From assembly GCA_000198515.1 (NCBI GenBank), contig FP929140.1, positions 842,527 to 906,526 of the forward strand: a stretch of 64,000 nucleotides of DNA, written 5' to 3'. Below are positions 8,906 to 17,145 of this stretch, piece after piece. The notes under the pieces were generated by a model, which saw only the letters and a program-made list of their open reading frames with translations, was not told the origin of the DNA and did no database searches. The stretch's first letter is position 1. The number at the start of each line of letters is the position of its first letter. The translations under genes and the position numbers were made by a program. This DNA is from a gamma proteobacterium HdN1. Lineage in GTDB: Bacteria > Pseudomonadota > Gammaproteobacteria > Pseudomonadales > Ketobacteraceae.

Positions 8906-10096
8906 CTAGTAAGAATCCACCCCCGCTTTTCGATGGCCGCTTTCACCGATGTGCTTTTGCTGCGCTGTGGTGTGCGTACGGGGCAGCACCTCACCCCAAG
9001 CGCGCCCTTCCAGAAACCGGCTCATCCACTTGTTATGGACGAAATAGCGATAGCTAAGCATGCACAAGGCCGTAGTGATAATCACGTTCAGGGTGAATTT
9101 GATGTAGGGAGAGAGATCGAAGCCGTTCAGCAGAATGAATACGCCCATGACGAGCGGCAGGTGGACGAGATAAACCCAATAGGATGATTTGGAGATGTAA
9201 AAACTCATTGGGCTGGCCTTGCTCCCCCAGCGCAGATAGGCCGCGAAAAACAAAAAGCACAGCGAGAACATCGCGGAACCGAGTGCGGCGGTTTCCAGGA
9301 AGCTTATTGTTTCCAAATCGCGATCGTGGAAGGAGATGGACGCAGCTCCTGAACCCGCCAGCACGATGACCATTAGCAGCAACCACCATACTTTTTGCGG
9401 AAGTTCGTGGAGTGTATGTTTTTTCAGGTAAATCCACTGCCCGCAAATAAAAAACAGAAGAAAGTAGAAGAACTGGCGGATTTGGAGCGTGAAATCTAGC
9501 ATCGGCTCCATCACGAAAGGGGCAAGCATTTGTGTCAATCCACCCAATAGCCCGCCAAACAGCAGTGCACCTGCGGTAAAGGGGATTTTTGCGAGCCAAT
9601 GAAACGATAGGCGCGTAAATGTAAGCAGGCGGTGCACGGCTAAAATCAACACATAGTAAAACGATAGATAATAGAGAAACCACAGGTGATGTGGCTGAAA
9701 CCATGCGCCATCCGCCATGATGTTCGCATCCACGCCTAGGTTTTCAATGGCCCACCAAGTGGCGGCGGAGGAGAGAGCGATGGTGATCGGTAAAAATAGC
9801 AAAAATGGCGGCACGATGCGGCTCAGGCGGTCCTTCGCCGTGGGCAGGCTGCCCTTGCGCTCTAGAAGCATCTGAAAAAAGAATCCGGAAACAATAAAAA
9901 AGACGGGCATGCGAAATAGCCCAATCAGGCCCACCAGCGTGCCAATTGCGGGGGCTTCTTGGCTGTCCCGAAAAACCCAAATCGGCCCGACGTCACCTGT
10001 GCCATAGCAAAGGCCCGCATGTAGCACGATCCCGAGTAGCATCATGTGCCCGCGTAGAGCATCCAATGCGTGTAAGCGGTGGTTTTGTGTTGTCAT
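8906..10096 (-). CDS. Membrane acyltransferase (acyltransferase-3, OpgC/MdoC-like)
   Basis: A 396-residue inner-membrane protein with about ten hydrophobic segments. It starts with the acyltransferase-3 signature LDALRGHMMLLGIVLHA, which carries the conserved Arg and His of the family, then FRMPVFFIVSGFF. The closest match I recognise is OpgC/MdoC, which succinylates osmoregulated periplasmic glucans; the family also acylates O-antigens. It stands next to the polysaccharide exporter operon but behind its own gap, so it may decorate that polysaccharide. Substrate and acyl group are unknown. Confidence 0.8.
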   Translation of the reverse strand: MTTQNHRLHALDALRGHMMLLGIVLHAGLCYGTGDVGPIWVFRDSQEAPAIGTLVGLIGLFRMPVFFIVSGFFFQMLLERKGSLPTAKDRLSRIVPPFLLFLPITIALSSAATWWAIENLGVDANIMADGAWFQPHHLWFLYYLSFYYVLILAVHRLLTFTRLSFHWLAKIPFTAGALLFGGLLGGLTQMLAPFVMEPMLDFTLQIRQFFYFLLFFICGQWIYLKKHTLHELPQKVWWLLLMVIVLAGSGAASISFHDRDLETISFLETAALGSAMFSLCFLFFAAYLRWGSKASPMSFYISKSSYWVYLVHLPLVMGVFILLNGFDLSPYIKFTLNVIITTALCMLSYRYFVHNKWMSRFLEGRAWGEVLPRTHTTAQQKHIGESGHRKAGVDSY

Positions 10097-10356
10097 TGTT
10101 GTTATTCCGCTGTTCTGTGAGCTCGATGTGCGAGTGATTCAGCGCCGACTTAGCGTCATTTTACTGGAGCATACAGGCATTGTTTGTTGCTTGGGTTGAA
10201 TATGCAAGTACGATCGTCTCACTTTTACAATAACGATACCGTGCTTACAAGATGTACGGCAAGAAATGTGATCTAGGTCTGACTTTTGGGTCATGCAACT
10301 TTGGCGAAAATAATGATTTAGCGCAAAAAAACTCCCTGAATTCCCCCAGAGGGTGA
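10097..10356. other. Divergent intergenic region
   Basis: This A+T-richer stretch separates the minus-strand acyltransferase from the plus-strand iron operon. It probably holds the acyltransferase promoter, but I find no box good enough to place. No open frame is convincing. Confidence 0.4.
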
Positions 10357-10385
10357 TTGCGAAGCGACTTTCATGGGAATAATCT
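10357..10385 (+). promoter_or_regulatory. Candidate promoter of the iron-uptake operon
   Basis: TTGCGA (10357-10362), a 17-base spacer and TAATCT (10380-10385). Each box is imperfect, but the spacing is ideal and the Fur-like site begins two bases after the -10 box, the classic arrangement for iron repression. Confidence 0.45.
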
Positions 10386-10386
10386 A

Positions 10387-10405
10387 AATGAGATGGATAC
10401 TCATT
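10387..10405 (+). promoter_or_regulatory. Fur box
   Basis: A 19-base inverted repeat with arms AATGAG and CTCATT. It matches the common gammaproteobacterial Fur site AATGAGAATGATTCTCATT at 16 of 19 positions by eye. It lies between a candidate -10 box and the P19 gene, so iron-loaded Fur would block transcription of the iron-uptake operon. Confidence 0.75.
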
Positions 10406-10436
10406 TGCACCTTTGGCTAACGAAACGGAGAATTAC

Positions 10437-10979
10437 ATGCGTCTGGCATTGACAGCGGCGGCACTGGCATTACTTACCCTGTCCGGATGGGCTCAAGCTC
10501 TCGAGTACCCGATTGGCACCCCCGAACAGCGTTTTGGTATGGAAATCGCGGCGGTGTATTTACAGCCGATCCGCATGGAGCCGGAAGGCATGATGAAGCC
10601 AGCCGACCAGAGTGATGTGCACATGGAAGCGGATATCCGCGCCTTGGACATAAACCCCAACGGCTTTGCGGAAGGCGAGTGGATTCCTTATCTCAAAGTC
10701 GCGTTCGAGGTTAGCAAGAAGGGCAGCAACGACAAGGTAAGCGGCGAGTTTATGCCAATGGTGGCGAGCGATGGGCCACACTATGGCGATAACGTCAAGC
10801 TGTTTGGACCGGGCGAGTACCACGTCAAATACACCATTTATTCACCCATGGATCATGAGGGTGGGCATCACTTTGGCCGCCACACCGACCGTTTGACGGG
10901 CGTGCGCCCGTGGTTCAAACCGTTCTCCGTGGAGTGGGATTTCATCTACTCCGGTATTGGTAAGAAAGGAGGCTACTAA
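10437..10979 (+). CDS. Periplasmic P19/FetP-type iron-transport protein
   Basis: A 180-residue periplasmic metal-binding protein of the P19 (Campylobacter) / FetP (E. coli) family, which works with an FTR1-type permease and may oxidise or hand over iron using bound copper. An N-terminal signal peptide ends about residue 21 (WAQA). The mature part has the conserved FGMEIAAVYLQPIRM block (Met35, Glu36), His62-Met63 in DVHME, and GPHYGDNVKLFGPGEYHV with His115 and His129, residues of the kind that bind Cu in P19. An ATG 24 bases upstream is possible, but CGGAG eight bases before 10437 fixes the start and gives a proper signal peptide. First gene of the Fur-box operon. Confidence 0.92.
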   Translation: MRLALTAAALALLTLSGWAQALEYPIGTPEQRFGMEIAAVYLQPIRMEPEGMMKPADQSDVHMEADIRALDINPNGFAEGEWIPYLKVAFEVSKKGSNDKVSGEFMPMVASDGPHYGDNVKLFGPGEYHVKYTIYSPMDHEGGHHFGRHTDRLTGVRPWFKPFSVEWDFIYSGIGKKGGY

Positions 10980-10981
10980 AC

Positions 10982-12424
10982 ATGGCTAGCACGCAATATG
11001 GATGGGCGGCGCTGGCGGGCGGATTATTGCTAATGGCAGGATCGCCGGTAGTTGCTGCAACGCCTTCGGAGGGGGAGGTGAACACCCTCAAAGCGCAGGT
11101 GCAGGAAATGTCCAAACGCATCGAACAGCTGGAGCGATCCCAGTCGGATGTCGAAAAAGCATTGGAGGACCCGTATATTTCGGATAGCGAGCCGGAGGTG
11201 GCGGCACGTTTGAAGGCGGTGGAATCGCAAGCCAACCGGCAGAAAAAGGCGGCTGGATTGGGAGATAGCCTAGAAGGAATCACCGTGGGGGCTGGCCTCA
11301 CGACCGTTATGCAAAGCGTATCGGGCGGTGAAGCGGATCGGGATGGCGAGCTGAACTACCGTGCGGATGTTGAAGTTACGGTGCCGATGGAATCGCTCGG
11401 CAATGGCTCCACCGCCGAATTGTACGGTCAGTTCCGTATCGGTCAGGGTGAGGGGCTTGGCACCTTGGGGACGGCGTTTTCGTCCACGAACGCCACCACC
11501 TTCCAACGGCCGGATACTGAAGCTTCGGATTCCACCGTGTTGCTGGCGCAAGCGTGGTATGGAGTAAAGCTGCCGTTGCCGCTGGGTGGCAAGCCCGATG
11601 CATCGAAGCACCGGCTGGAGTTTAACTTCGGTAAAATGGACCCGTTTGCGTTTTTCGATGGCAACGAAATTGCGGATGATGAAACCACTCGCTACATGAA
11701 CCAAGCCTTTGTCCATAATCCGCTATTGGATGTGGGTGGAGATGTGGGTGTGGATGAGTTTGGTTTCACCCCAGGGTTGCGGCTTGCCTACGTGAACGAG
11801 CGGGCTGCGCCGGAATCGTGGGGGGTGTCGATGGGGGTGTTTGGTTCGGGAGATGGCGCGAGCTATTCCGATTCACTGCAATCGCCGTTTGTCATCCTGC
11901 AGCTTGAAACGGAAATGCGTTTGTTTCAGGGATCGGTGGGGCATTACCGGATTTATGGCTGGGAGAATGGCCGGGGTACTGACCTAAACGACGAATTTGC
12001 GCGCCATGCGGGGGTGGGCGTATCACTAGATCAGCAAGTGCATGATTATACTCGCGTATTTGCACGCTTGGGCCAACAGCTAAAAGGGGATGTACGCTTT
12101 GATCAGGCGGTGACGGCTGGCGTCGAGTTTGGCGGTAGCTACTGGAACCGTGGAGCGGATGCGCTTGGTTTTGCGGCTGGTGCGATGAAGGTGTCTGACG
12201 AGTTTGCAGATTTGTCGGAAACCTTGGACGTAGATGCCGATGGCGAAGCAGATTACGGCTATGCAGCGTCTGGCAGCGAGCAGGTGTTTGAGCTGTATTA
12301 TCGCTATACCTTCAACAAGCAGTTTGCGCTCACGCCGTCCGTGCAGCATATCCGCCAGCCGGGTGGGGATGCAGATGCGAACGGGTTTACTGCGGCTGGT
12401 GTTCGCGTACAATTCGACTACTGA
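10982..12424 (+). CDS. Outer-membrane porin, OprB-like
   Basis: A 480-residue outer-membrane protein. A signal peptide (about 1-26, ending VVAA) is followed by a short coiled coil (EVNTLKAQVQEMSKRIEQLE) like that of porins that bind peptidoglycan or trimerise through their N-terminus. The remainder has alternating beta-strand character and ends in aromatic Tyr, as barrels do. The block LEFNFGKMDPFAFFDGN resembles the carbohydrate-selective OprB family. It begins 2 bases after the P19 stop, so it is co-transcribed with iron-uptake genes. I infer that it lets a small iron or copper chelate, or the free metal, cross the outer membrane; a role in sugar uptake would not fit the operon. Confidence 0.75.
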   Translation: MASTQYGWAALAGGLLLMAGSPVVAATPSEGEVNTLKAQVQEMSKRIEQLERSQSDVEKALEDPYISDSEPEVAARLKAVESQANRQKKAAGLGDSLEGITVGAGLTTVMQSVSGGEADRDGELNYRADVEVTVPMESLGNGSTAELYGQFRIGQGEGLGTLGTAFSSTNATTFQRPDTEASDSTVLLAQAWYGVKLPLPLGGKPDASKHRLEFNFGKMDPFAFFDGNEIADDETTRYMNQAFVHNPLLDVGGDVGVDEFGFTPGLRLAYVNERAAPESWGVSMGVFGSGDGASYSDSLQSPFVILQLETEMRLFQGSVGHYRIYGWENGRGTDLNDEFARHAGVGVSLDQQVHDYTRVFARLGQQLKGDVRFDQAVTAGVEFGGSYWNRGADALGFAAGAMKVSDEFADLSETLDVDADGEADYGYAASGSEQVFELYYRYTFNKQFALTPSVQHIRQPGGDADANGFTAAGVRVQFDY

Positions 12425-12533
12425 GTGGGCTTACGCTTGCGCAGTAGACTGTGGATCAATGGCCAGCCCCGACGCGATGATTTTGCGCTGGGGTTCGCTG
12501 TTTTGTCATTGAAGTGATGGGAGTTTTCAGAAG

Positions 12534-12866
12534 ATGCGTATTCGGATGCTGGCCCTGTTGTCCTGTTTGATGGTGGGTGGACATGCGTATGCGGACGATG
12601 GCGTGGTCGAGCGCGAATTGCGCATCAAAGATGGGCGCTTTTATCCCGAAGTCGTAACGGTACCGGCGGGCAAACGTATCCGCTTGGTGGTAATCAATGA
12701 AGGGCCTGGCCCCGAAGAATTCGAAAGCACCCAGCTGCGTAAGGAAACGGTGCTGGCGGAAGGCGTCAAGCGTAACGTCATCATTGCGCCGCTAAAACCA
12801 GGTGAGTATCCGTTTTTTGGCGAATTCCACATGGATACGGCGAATGGCATCCTGAAGGCGGAATAA
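12534..12866 (+). CDS. Periplasmic cupredoxin-like protein (EfeO N-domain type)
   Basis: A 110-residue protein with a signal peptide (about 1-20, ending AYA) and one cupredoxin-fold domain, related to the N-terminal domain of EfeO: an IKDGRFYPEVVTVPAG strand pair, then GPGPEEFES and a C-terminal GEYPFFGEFHMDTANG. The usual blue-copper Cys is absent; the Glu, His and Met in the last block could bind metal. Placed between the porin and the membrane Fe-S protein, it probably helps iron oxidation or delivery to the FTR1 permease in the periplasm. Confidence 0.82.
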   Translation: MRIRMLALLSCLMVGGHAYADDGVVERELRIKDGRFYPEVVTVPAGKRIRLVVINEGPGPEEFESTQLRKETVLAEGVKRNVIIAPLKPGEYPFFGEFHMDTANGILKAE

Positions 12867-12884
12867 TCCGCACGGCTGAAGTAC

Positions 12885-14315
12885 ATGCAAAATACATCGC
12901 TCCCCGCAAAAGCTATGATCCCGGTAAAAGACATTTCTAGCCCTTATCCGCCGGAGAGCGTCGCCCGCAAGTGGTTGCGCATTCTGGGAAATGGTATGGC
13001 GCGACACCGGCGCATCATTCTGGGTGTGCAGTGGATGGTGGTAGTCGTGTATGCCTTCCTTGTGGTGGCGCCTGCATTTTTGCCGCTGCCCGATGAGGAT
13101 GTGCATCTCTGGAATGATTTGACCCGCTTTGCCCAATTTGCCTTCTGGGGGATTTGGTGGCCATTCGTGATGCTATCCATGATGCTCATGGGGCGGGTGT
13201 GGTGCGGGGTGTTTTGCCCAGAGGGTGCGCTATCGGAGTACGCAAGCCGCAGAGGCTTGGGGCTGACGATTCCGCGCTGGTTGCGCTGGGGCGGGTGGCC
13301 GTTTGTGTCGTTCGCGCTGACTACGCTGATTGGGCAACTCACCAGTATTTATGAATATCCCAAGCCGGTGCTGCTGATTTTGGGCGGTTCGACGATTGCT
13401 GCGGTCGTAATCGGTTTTCTGTATGGGCGTGGCGTTCGCGTCTGGTGCCGTTATCTTTGCCCTGCCAACGGGGTATTTGCCCTGCTTGCGCGTGTGGCTC
13501 CCGTGCATTTCGCTGTCAGTGAGGCGGCATGGAATCGCGCTCAGCGTGAGCCTGCGGTGGATTGCCCGCCGTTGCTGGACGTCAAGCATCAGGCGGGTTC
13601 CGGTGCTTGCCATTCCTGCGGCCGTTGCAGTGGCCATCGTGATGCAGTCACTCTGGAGCCGCGCTCCTTTACCGAAGGTGTAGTGTCGCTGAAAAGCGGC
13701 AAGGGCATGAACTGGGAGTCGATCACACTGCTTTTTGGTGTTTTGGGCGTGGCGACCGGTGCATTTCAATGGAGTGCCAGCCCGTACTACGTCAAGCTTA
13801 ATATGTGGCTGGCCAGCCTTACGATCAAGCTGGATGCTACTTGGTTGTTCAATGCCGATGCGCCATGGTGGGTGCTGACTCATTATCCAGAAGTCAATGA
13901 TGCGTTCAGCTGGCTGGATGGCATTTCCATAACGCTATACATCATGGCCACGGCGCTGTTCATGGGGCTTGGGCAGTCGCTGTTTCTGGTGGTGGCGCAA
14001 CGGATCGCCGGTGGCGCGGTTGCGTTCTGGCGGCTGGCGCTGGCGCTTACGCCGATGGGTGGAATTTCGGTGTTTCTGGGGCTTTCCATGCTGACGCTGA
14101 ACCAATTGCGGCAGGATGGCATCGTATTGCACGGGGTTGCCGACGCGCGCATTGCGTTGTTGTCGCTGGCGGTATTGTGGAGCCTGTGGATTGCTTGGCA
14201 GACGTTCGATCGGCATAACGTCAGTATCACGCGGCGAGTCTTCGCGTTGCCGTGGGTTGTGGCTGCGCTGGCTCTGCCCGCTGGAAGTTGGGCGCTGTTG
14301 TTTTTTGTCTGGTAG
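12885..14315 (+). CDS. Membrane 4Fe-4S protein (NapH/NosR/CcoG-like)
   Basis: A 476-residue integral membrane protein with several hydrophobic segments and Fe-S motifs. Cys107 and Cys111 (WCGVFCPEG) and Cys188 and Cys192 (WCRYLCPANG) are the paired CxxxCP motifs of the NapH/NosR superfamily. Cys227, Cys242, Cys245 and Cys248 (CHSCGRC) form a further cluster-binding site. Such proteins move electrons across or along the membrane. In P19-FTR1 loci comparable membrane Fe-S proteins occur, and I infer that it supplies or removes electrons for the Fe(II)/Fe(III) change during uptake. The start has a weak ribosome site; the later ATG at 12915 has none. Confidence 0.82.
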   Translation: MQNTSLPAKAMIPVKDISSPYPPESVARKWLRILGNGMARHRRIILGVQWMVVVVYAFLVVAPAFLPLPDEDVHLWNDLTRFAQFAFWGIWWPFVMLSMMLMGRVWCGVFCPEGALSEYASRRGLGLTIPRWLRWGGWPFVSFALTTLIGQLTSIYEYPKPVLLILGGSTIAAVVIGFLYGRGVRVWCRYLCPANGVFALLARVAPVHFAVSEAAWNRAQREPAVDCPPLLDVKHQAGSGACHSCGRCSGHRDAVTLEPRSFTEGVVSLKSGKGMNWESITLLFGVLGVATGAFQWSASPYYVKLNMWLASLTIKLDATWLFNADAPWWVLTHYPEVNDAFSWLDGISITLYIMATALFMGLGQSLFLVVAQRIAGGAVAFWRLALALTPMGGISVFLGLSMLTLNQLRQDGIVLHGVADARIALLSLAVLWSLWIAWQTFDRHNVSITRRVFALPWVVAALALPAGSWALLFFVW

Positions 14316-14365
14316 CAGGTTGGGTTGGTCTTAGGTTGGGTTAATCATAGAAGCGGAGAGCGAAA

Positions 14366-15190
14366 ATGCTCGGGCAAGTAGTATTCATTGTTTGGCGCGA
14401 GAGCATAGAAGCGTTGCTGGTTGTCGGCATCCTGTTCGCATGGCTTGGCAAAAATCCCCAGTTTGCAGAAGGCCGGAAATACCTGTGGCTGGGGGTGGCC
14501 GGTGGCGTTCTTGCCGCACTGTCGCTCGGCGCGGTATTGCTGTGGTTTTCAGATTGGCTGGAAGGCGAGCGCGAGGATTATTTCCAGATCGGTATGATGC
14601 TGGTGGCGGCCGCGCTGATTGTGCAGATGGTGTTCTGGATGCGCAAGCATGGCCGCACCCTAAAGCGAGAACTGGAGCAGGGGCTTGGCCGCCACGCGGA
14701 ATCTGCGCGCTGGTGGGGAATGGCGCTGTTGGTGATGATCGCGATTACCCGTGAGGGCAGCGAAACGGTGGTGTTTCTGTATGGAATGGGCCTTGGGCAG
14801 GCGGGCTTGCAGTGGTGGTATTTCGTTGCTGCTGCTGCGCTTGGGTTTGCCTTGGCGCTGGGCACATTCCAGTTGTTGCAGTTGGGTGGGAAGGTGTTTT
14901 CTTGGCAGCACTTTTTCCGATTCACCGAATTCCTGCTGCTGTTGCTGGCAAGTGCAATGATCGTCAACAGCGTGGAGAGGATGATTGGCCTGGGTTGGCT
15001 GCCGGCGCTGGTGGATCCGCTGTGGGATTCTTCGATGATTCTGGATGATGCGACGCGCGTAGGTGGAATTGTTGCGGCACTGACGGGCTATCGCTCACAT
15101 CCGGCGTTGATGCTGCTGTTGCTGCTGGCAGGGTATTGGGCGTTTATTGCGGCCGGCGTCTATCGGCTGGGGCGGGCGAAGGCCGCTTAA
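14366..15190 (+). CDS. FTR1-family high-affinity iron permease
   Basis: A 274-residue inner-membrane iron permease with seven likely membrane helices. Both family signatures REXXE are present: Arg11-Glu12-Ser-Ile-Glu15 in helix 1 and Arg129-Glu130-Gly-Ser-Glu133 in helix 4; these glutamates bind iron in FTR1/EfeU. GGAG lies eight bases before the ATG. It ends the five-gene iron operon and is followed at once by a hairpin. With P19 upstream this is an FetMP/P19-type system rather than EfeUOB: no EfeB peroxidase is present. Confidence 0.95.
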   Translation: MLGQVVFIVWRESIEALLVVGILFAWLGKNPQFAEGRKYLWLGVAGGVLAALSLGAVLLWFSDWLEGEREDYFQIGMMLVAAALIVQMVFWMRKHGRTLKRELEQGLGRHAESARWWGMALLVMIAITREGSETVVFLYGMGLGQAGLQWWYFVAAAALGFALALGTFQLLQLGGKVFSWQHFFRFTEFLLLLLASAMIVNSVERMIGLGWLPALVDPLWDSSMILDDATRVGGIVAALTGYRSHPALMLLLLLAGYWAFIAAGVYRLGRAKAA

Positions 15191-15194
15191 TGGC

Positions 15195-15215
15195 GGGCAA
15201 CCACAAGGGTTGCCC
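15195..15215. terminator. Hairpin between convergent genes
   Basis: A perfect 8-bp stem (GGGCAACC / GGTTGCCC) with a 5-base loop lies between the FTR1 stop and the stop of the convergent exporter gene. The T run is poor, so it may act as a two-way but imperfect terminator. Confidence 0.65.
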
Positions 15216-15228
15216 TTGCGGGGTGGGT

Positions 15229-15807
15229 TCAGAAACCGAACCTTGCGCCAATGCCGAACAAGGTAGCAAGCCCTAAAAGTGCGAAGATTGCTGCGGCGAG
15301 CGAATGCACCAGCTTCATGGGGATCCTGCTCGCGAGTTTGTCGCCTACAAACACGGCGGGGACGTCGGCAATCAGCATTCCAAGCGTTGTTCCGATCACC
15401 ACCAGTAAGGGAGCGGCGTAGTGTGCGGCCATTGCCACGGTTGCGATTTGCGTTTTATCGCCCATTTCAGCAAGAAAGAAAGTGATGAGCGTTGCGCCGA
15501 ATACGCCGAATTTTGTGGCGATATTGGTTTCATCTTCTTCGATTTTGTCGGGGATCATCGTCCAAATCGCCATCCCGATAAAAGAGAGGCCCAAAACCCA
15601 ACGCAACACTTCGGGGCTGATGGCAGTGGTAATCCATGCGCCAAGTGCACCGGCGAGGCCGTGGTTGACGATGGTTGCGGCGAGAATGCCAAGAATGATC
15701 GGCACCGGCTTTTTGAAGCGTGCCGCGAGGATGAAGGCGAGTAGCTGTGTTTTGTCGCCAATTTCTGCGAGCGTGATGACACCGGTGGAGACGAGAAGGG
15801 CTTCCAT
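15229..15807 (-). CDS. mneA: GDT1/TMEM165-family (UPF0016) manganese exporter
   Basis: A 192-residue inner-membrane protein with two homologous halves of three helices. Each half begins with the family motif E-x-G-D-K-T: EIGDKT at 15-20 and EMGDKT near 114. Bacterial members (MneA) export Mn2+, and the eukaryotic members move Ca2+/Mn2+ by antiport. The function is strongly supported by the manganese riboswitch in its leader (15876-15983). It converges on the iron operon. The mneA name is given by family, not by close identity. Confidence 0.9.
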   Translation of the reverse strand: MEALLVSTGVITLAEIGDKTQLLAFILAARFKKPVPIILGILAATIVNHGLAGALGAWITTAISPEVLRWVLGLSFIGMAIWTMIPDKIEEDETNIATKFGVFGATLITFFLAEMGDKTQIATVAMAAHYAAPLLVVIGTTLGMLIADVPAVFVGDKLASRIPMKLVHSLAAAIFALLGLATLFGIGARFGF

Positions 15808-15837
15808 AACGATTCTCAGGCTGGATTAGACACAATT

Positions 15838-15880
15838 GACCACGACGCATCCCCAGCCTTAATACGGAGGCGTTGTGGTC
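15838..15880 (-). promoter_or_regulatory. Alternative hairpin of the Mn riboswitch expression platform
   Basis: Arms 15870-15880 and 15838-15848 pair over 11 positions with one G-U-type mismatch. The upstream arm shares bases 15876-15880 with the 3' strand of riboswitch stem P1, so the two pairings exclude each other. No T run follows. A second pairing, 15853-15860 with 15818-15824, reaches close to the start codon, so control may be at translation. The mechanism is inference. Confidence 0.6.
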
Positions 15881-15983
15881 AAAGGTCTTGCCAAGCGTGT
15901 GAACCGCTTACGCCATGGCCTGTGGGCCAAGTGTGTTGACGTAAGCATCTTCAGTGCGAAGATCGGCTACTCCCCAATGACCA
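15876..15983 (-). promoter_or_regulatory. yybP-ykoY manganese riboswitch
   Basis: On the minus strand the leader reads TGGTCATTGGGGAGTAG and so on, with the family hallmark GGGGAGTAG at 15975-15967 and the closing segment GGCAAGACCTTTGACC at 15892-15877. P1 is formed by TGGTCA (15983-15978) with TGACCA (15881-15876). Inside it, a hairpin ATCTTC/GAAGAT and a longer arm GCTTACG/CGTAAGC can be drawn. This is the Mn2+-sensing fold of RF00080-type leaders, and the downstream gene is a GDT1-family Mn exporter, a known target. Mn2+ binding should turn the exporter on. Confidence 0.92.
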
Positions 15984-15987
15984 GCGA

Positions 15988-16016
15988 AGTATATCAGCGG
16001 AATTCCTTTCGGTGAA
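15988..16016 (-). promoter_or_regulatory. Sigma-70 promoter of the riboswitch-exporter transcript
   Basis: TTCACC (16011-16016), 17-base spacer, TATACT (15988-15993) on the minus strand. The predicted start falls near 15981, almost exactly at the 5' strand of riboswitch P1, which supports both predictions. Confidence 0.7.
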
Positions 16017-16050
16017 CCGTGTTGGCACGAACATTTGCGGTAAGTGGCGC

Positions 16051-16731
16051 TCAATTCAGTAAATACGCCAAAACTTCTGCCATTAGAGCGTTTAGCGCCT
16101 GATAACTTGCCGCCGGAGCGTTCAATAGTTCCGCTTCGCTCTGAATGAAGCGCGATGGAACCAGCTCGTGGCGGCAATTTTCGATCAAGTCTAAAGCACT
16201 TTCTGGGGTGGTTTCGAGGTGAAACTGCAAGCCAATGATGCGCCTACCGATCTGGAATGCTTGGTTTTCACAAACGGCGCTGCTTGCCAGCCGAAGAGCA
16301 TTGGGCGGAAGGTGAAAGGTCTCGCCATGCCAGTGAAATACGCGCACTTCTTTGGGAAACTGGAAGAGGTCTTCGCTTTGGGTGCTATTGAGGATTGGCC
16401 ACCAGCCAATTTCCTTCTCTTTCCCTTGAAAAACACTGCCGCCGAGCGCCTTGGCAATCGTCTGTGCGCCAAGGCAAATGCCGAGCATGGGCTTTCCGGT
16501 GGCTGCGAAGCGGCGGACAAAGTCCTGCTCATCCTGAAGCCAAGGGTATTGTTCGGTGTCGTTTACGCTCATCGGCCCCCCCATGATCACCAATGCGTCT
16601 ACGTCTTCCAAGCGGGGAAGGGCGCACCCTGAAAAAAGTGGGCAGTAGTGCAGGCTGTGATTTTTTTCGAGGTGCTGGGCGATAAAGCCGGCGCCTTCGA
16701 AGGCGACGTGCTGGAAAATGTGAATGCGCAT
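16051..16731 (-). CDS. Class I glutamine amidotransferase-like protein (GMP-synthase GATase fold)
   Basis: A 226-residue free-standing GATase1 domain. The nucleophile elbow GICLGAQ holds the catalytic Cys near residue 86, and FHLETTPES near 172 gives the His-x-Glu of the triad. MGGPMSVND near 51 is the oxyanion-type loop. It belongs to the GMP-synthase-like group of unknown acceptors that includes gamma-glutamyl peptidases. It lies upstream of the manganese exporter on the same strand, but the exporter has its own promoter. The substrate is unknown. Confidence 0.8.
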   Translation of the reverse strand: MRIHIFQHVAFEGAGFIAQHLEKNHSLHYCPLFSGCALPRLEDVDALVIMGGPMSVNDTEQYPWLQDEQDFVRRFAATGKPMLGICLGAQTIAKALGGSVFQGKEKEIGWWPILNSTQSEDLFQFPKEVRVFHWHGETFHLPPNALRLASSAVCENQAFQIGRRIIGLQFHLETTPESALDLIENCRHELVPSRFIQSEAELLNAPAASYQALNALMAEVLAYLLN

Positions 16732-17145
16732 AGGAGAGCCGGTAGTTGGGGGATGAGTGTTGGTTTGACACGCTCAATGATACCGCGGTTCCGGTATGAG
16801 ATTGTGATAAGTGGCTGTGGTAGAGCGTTATTTGGCACACCGCTGCTGCCTTTGCCGGCGCCGTTTTAATCCAGACGGTGGAATCGGACTGCTCGCCAGT
16901 GGCGTGACAGGTTCGTGTTGTTGGAGGCTAGGTTGTCACGCATAATGCCAGCGGCTAGATGATACAAAACCGCCTTGCGATGGATAAATATAAAACCAAT
17001 CACCGCCTTTTGGTCGCACGCCTAGGATAATTGGTGACCTAGCCCACGCGTGTTGAGAGCCTGAACCACGCTAGGCGCGAGCGGCTGCGCTTACGCGTGG
17101 ACGGCTCGAGCGGCCACCGCGCTCCCAAGGGAGGGATATAAAAAA
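16732..17145. other. Upstream region of the defence operon
   Basis: About 410 bases between the amidotransferase and the large helicase. A candidate promoter is TTGTTG (16918-16923), 17 bases, CATAAT (16941-16946). An inverted repeat GCGTGACA (16902-16909) / TGTCACGC (16934-16941) overlaps that promoter and may be an operator. A second inverted repeat, CCACGCGT (17044-17051) / ACGCGTGG (17093-17100), lies in the expected 5' leader. GGGAGG stands 11 bases before the helicase ATG. No further gene is visible. Confidence 0.45.
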
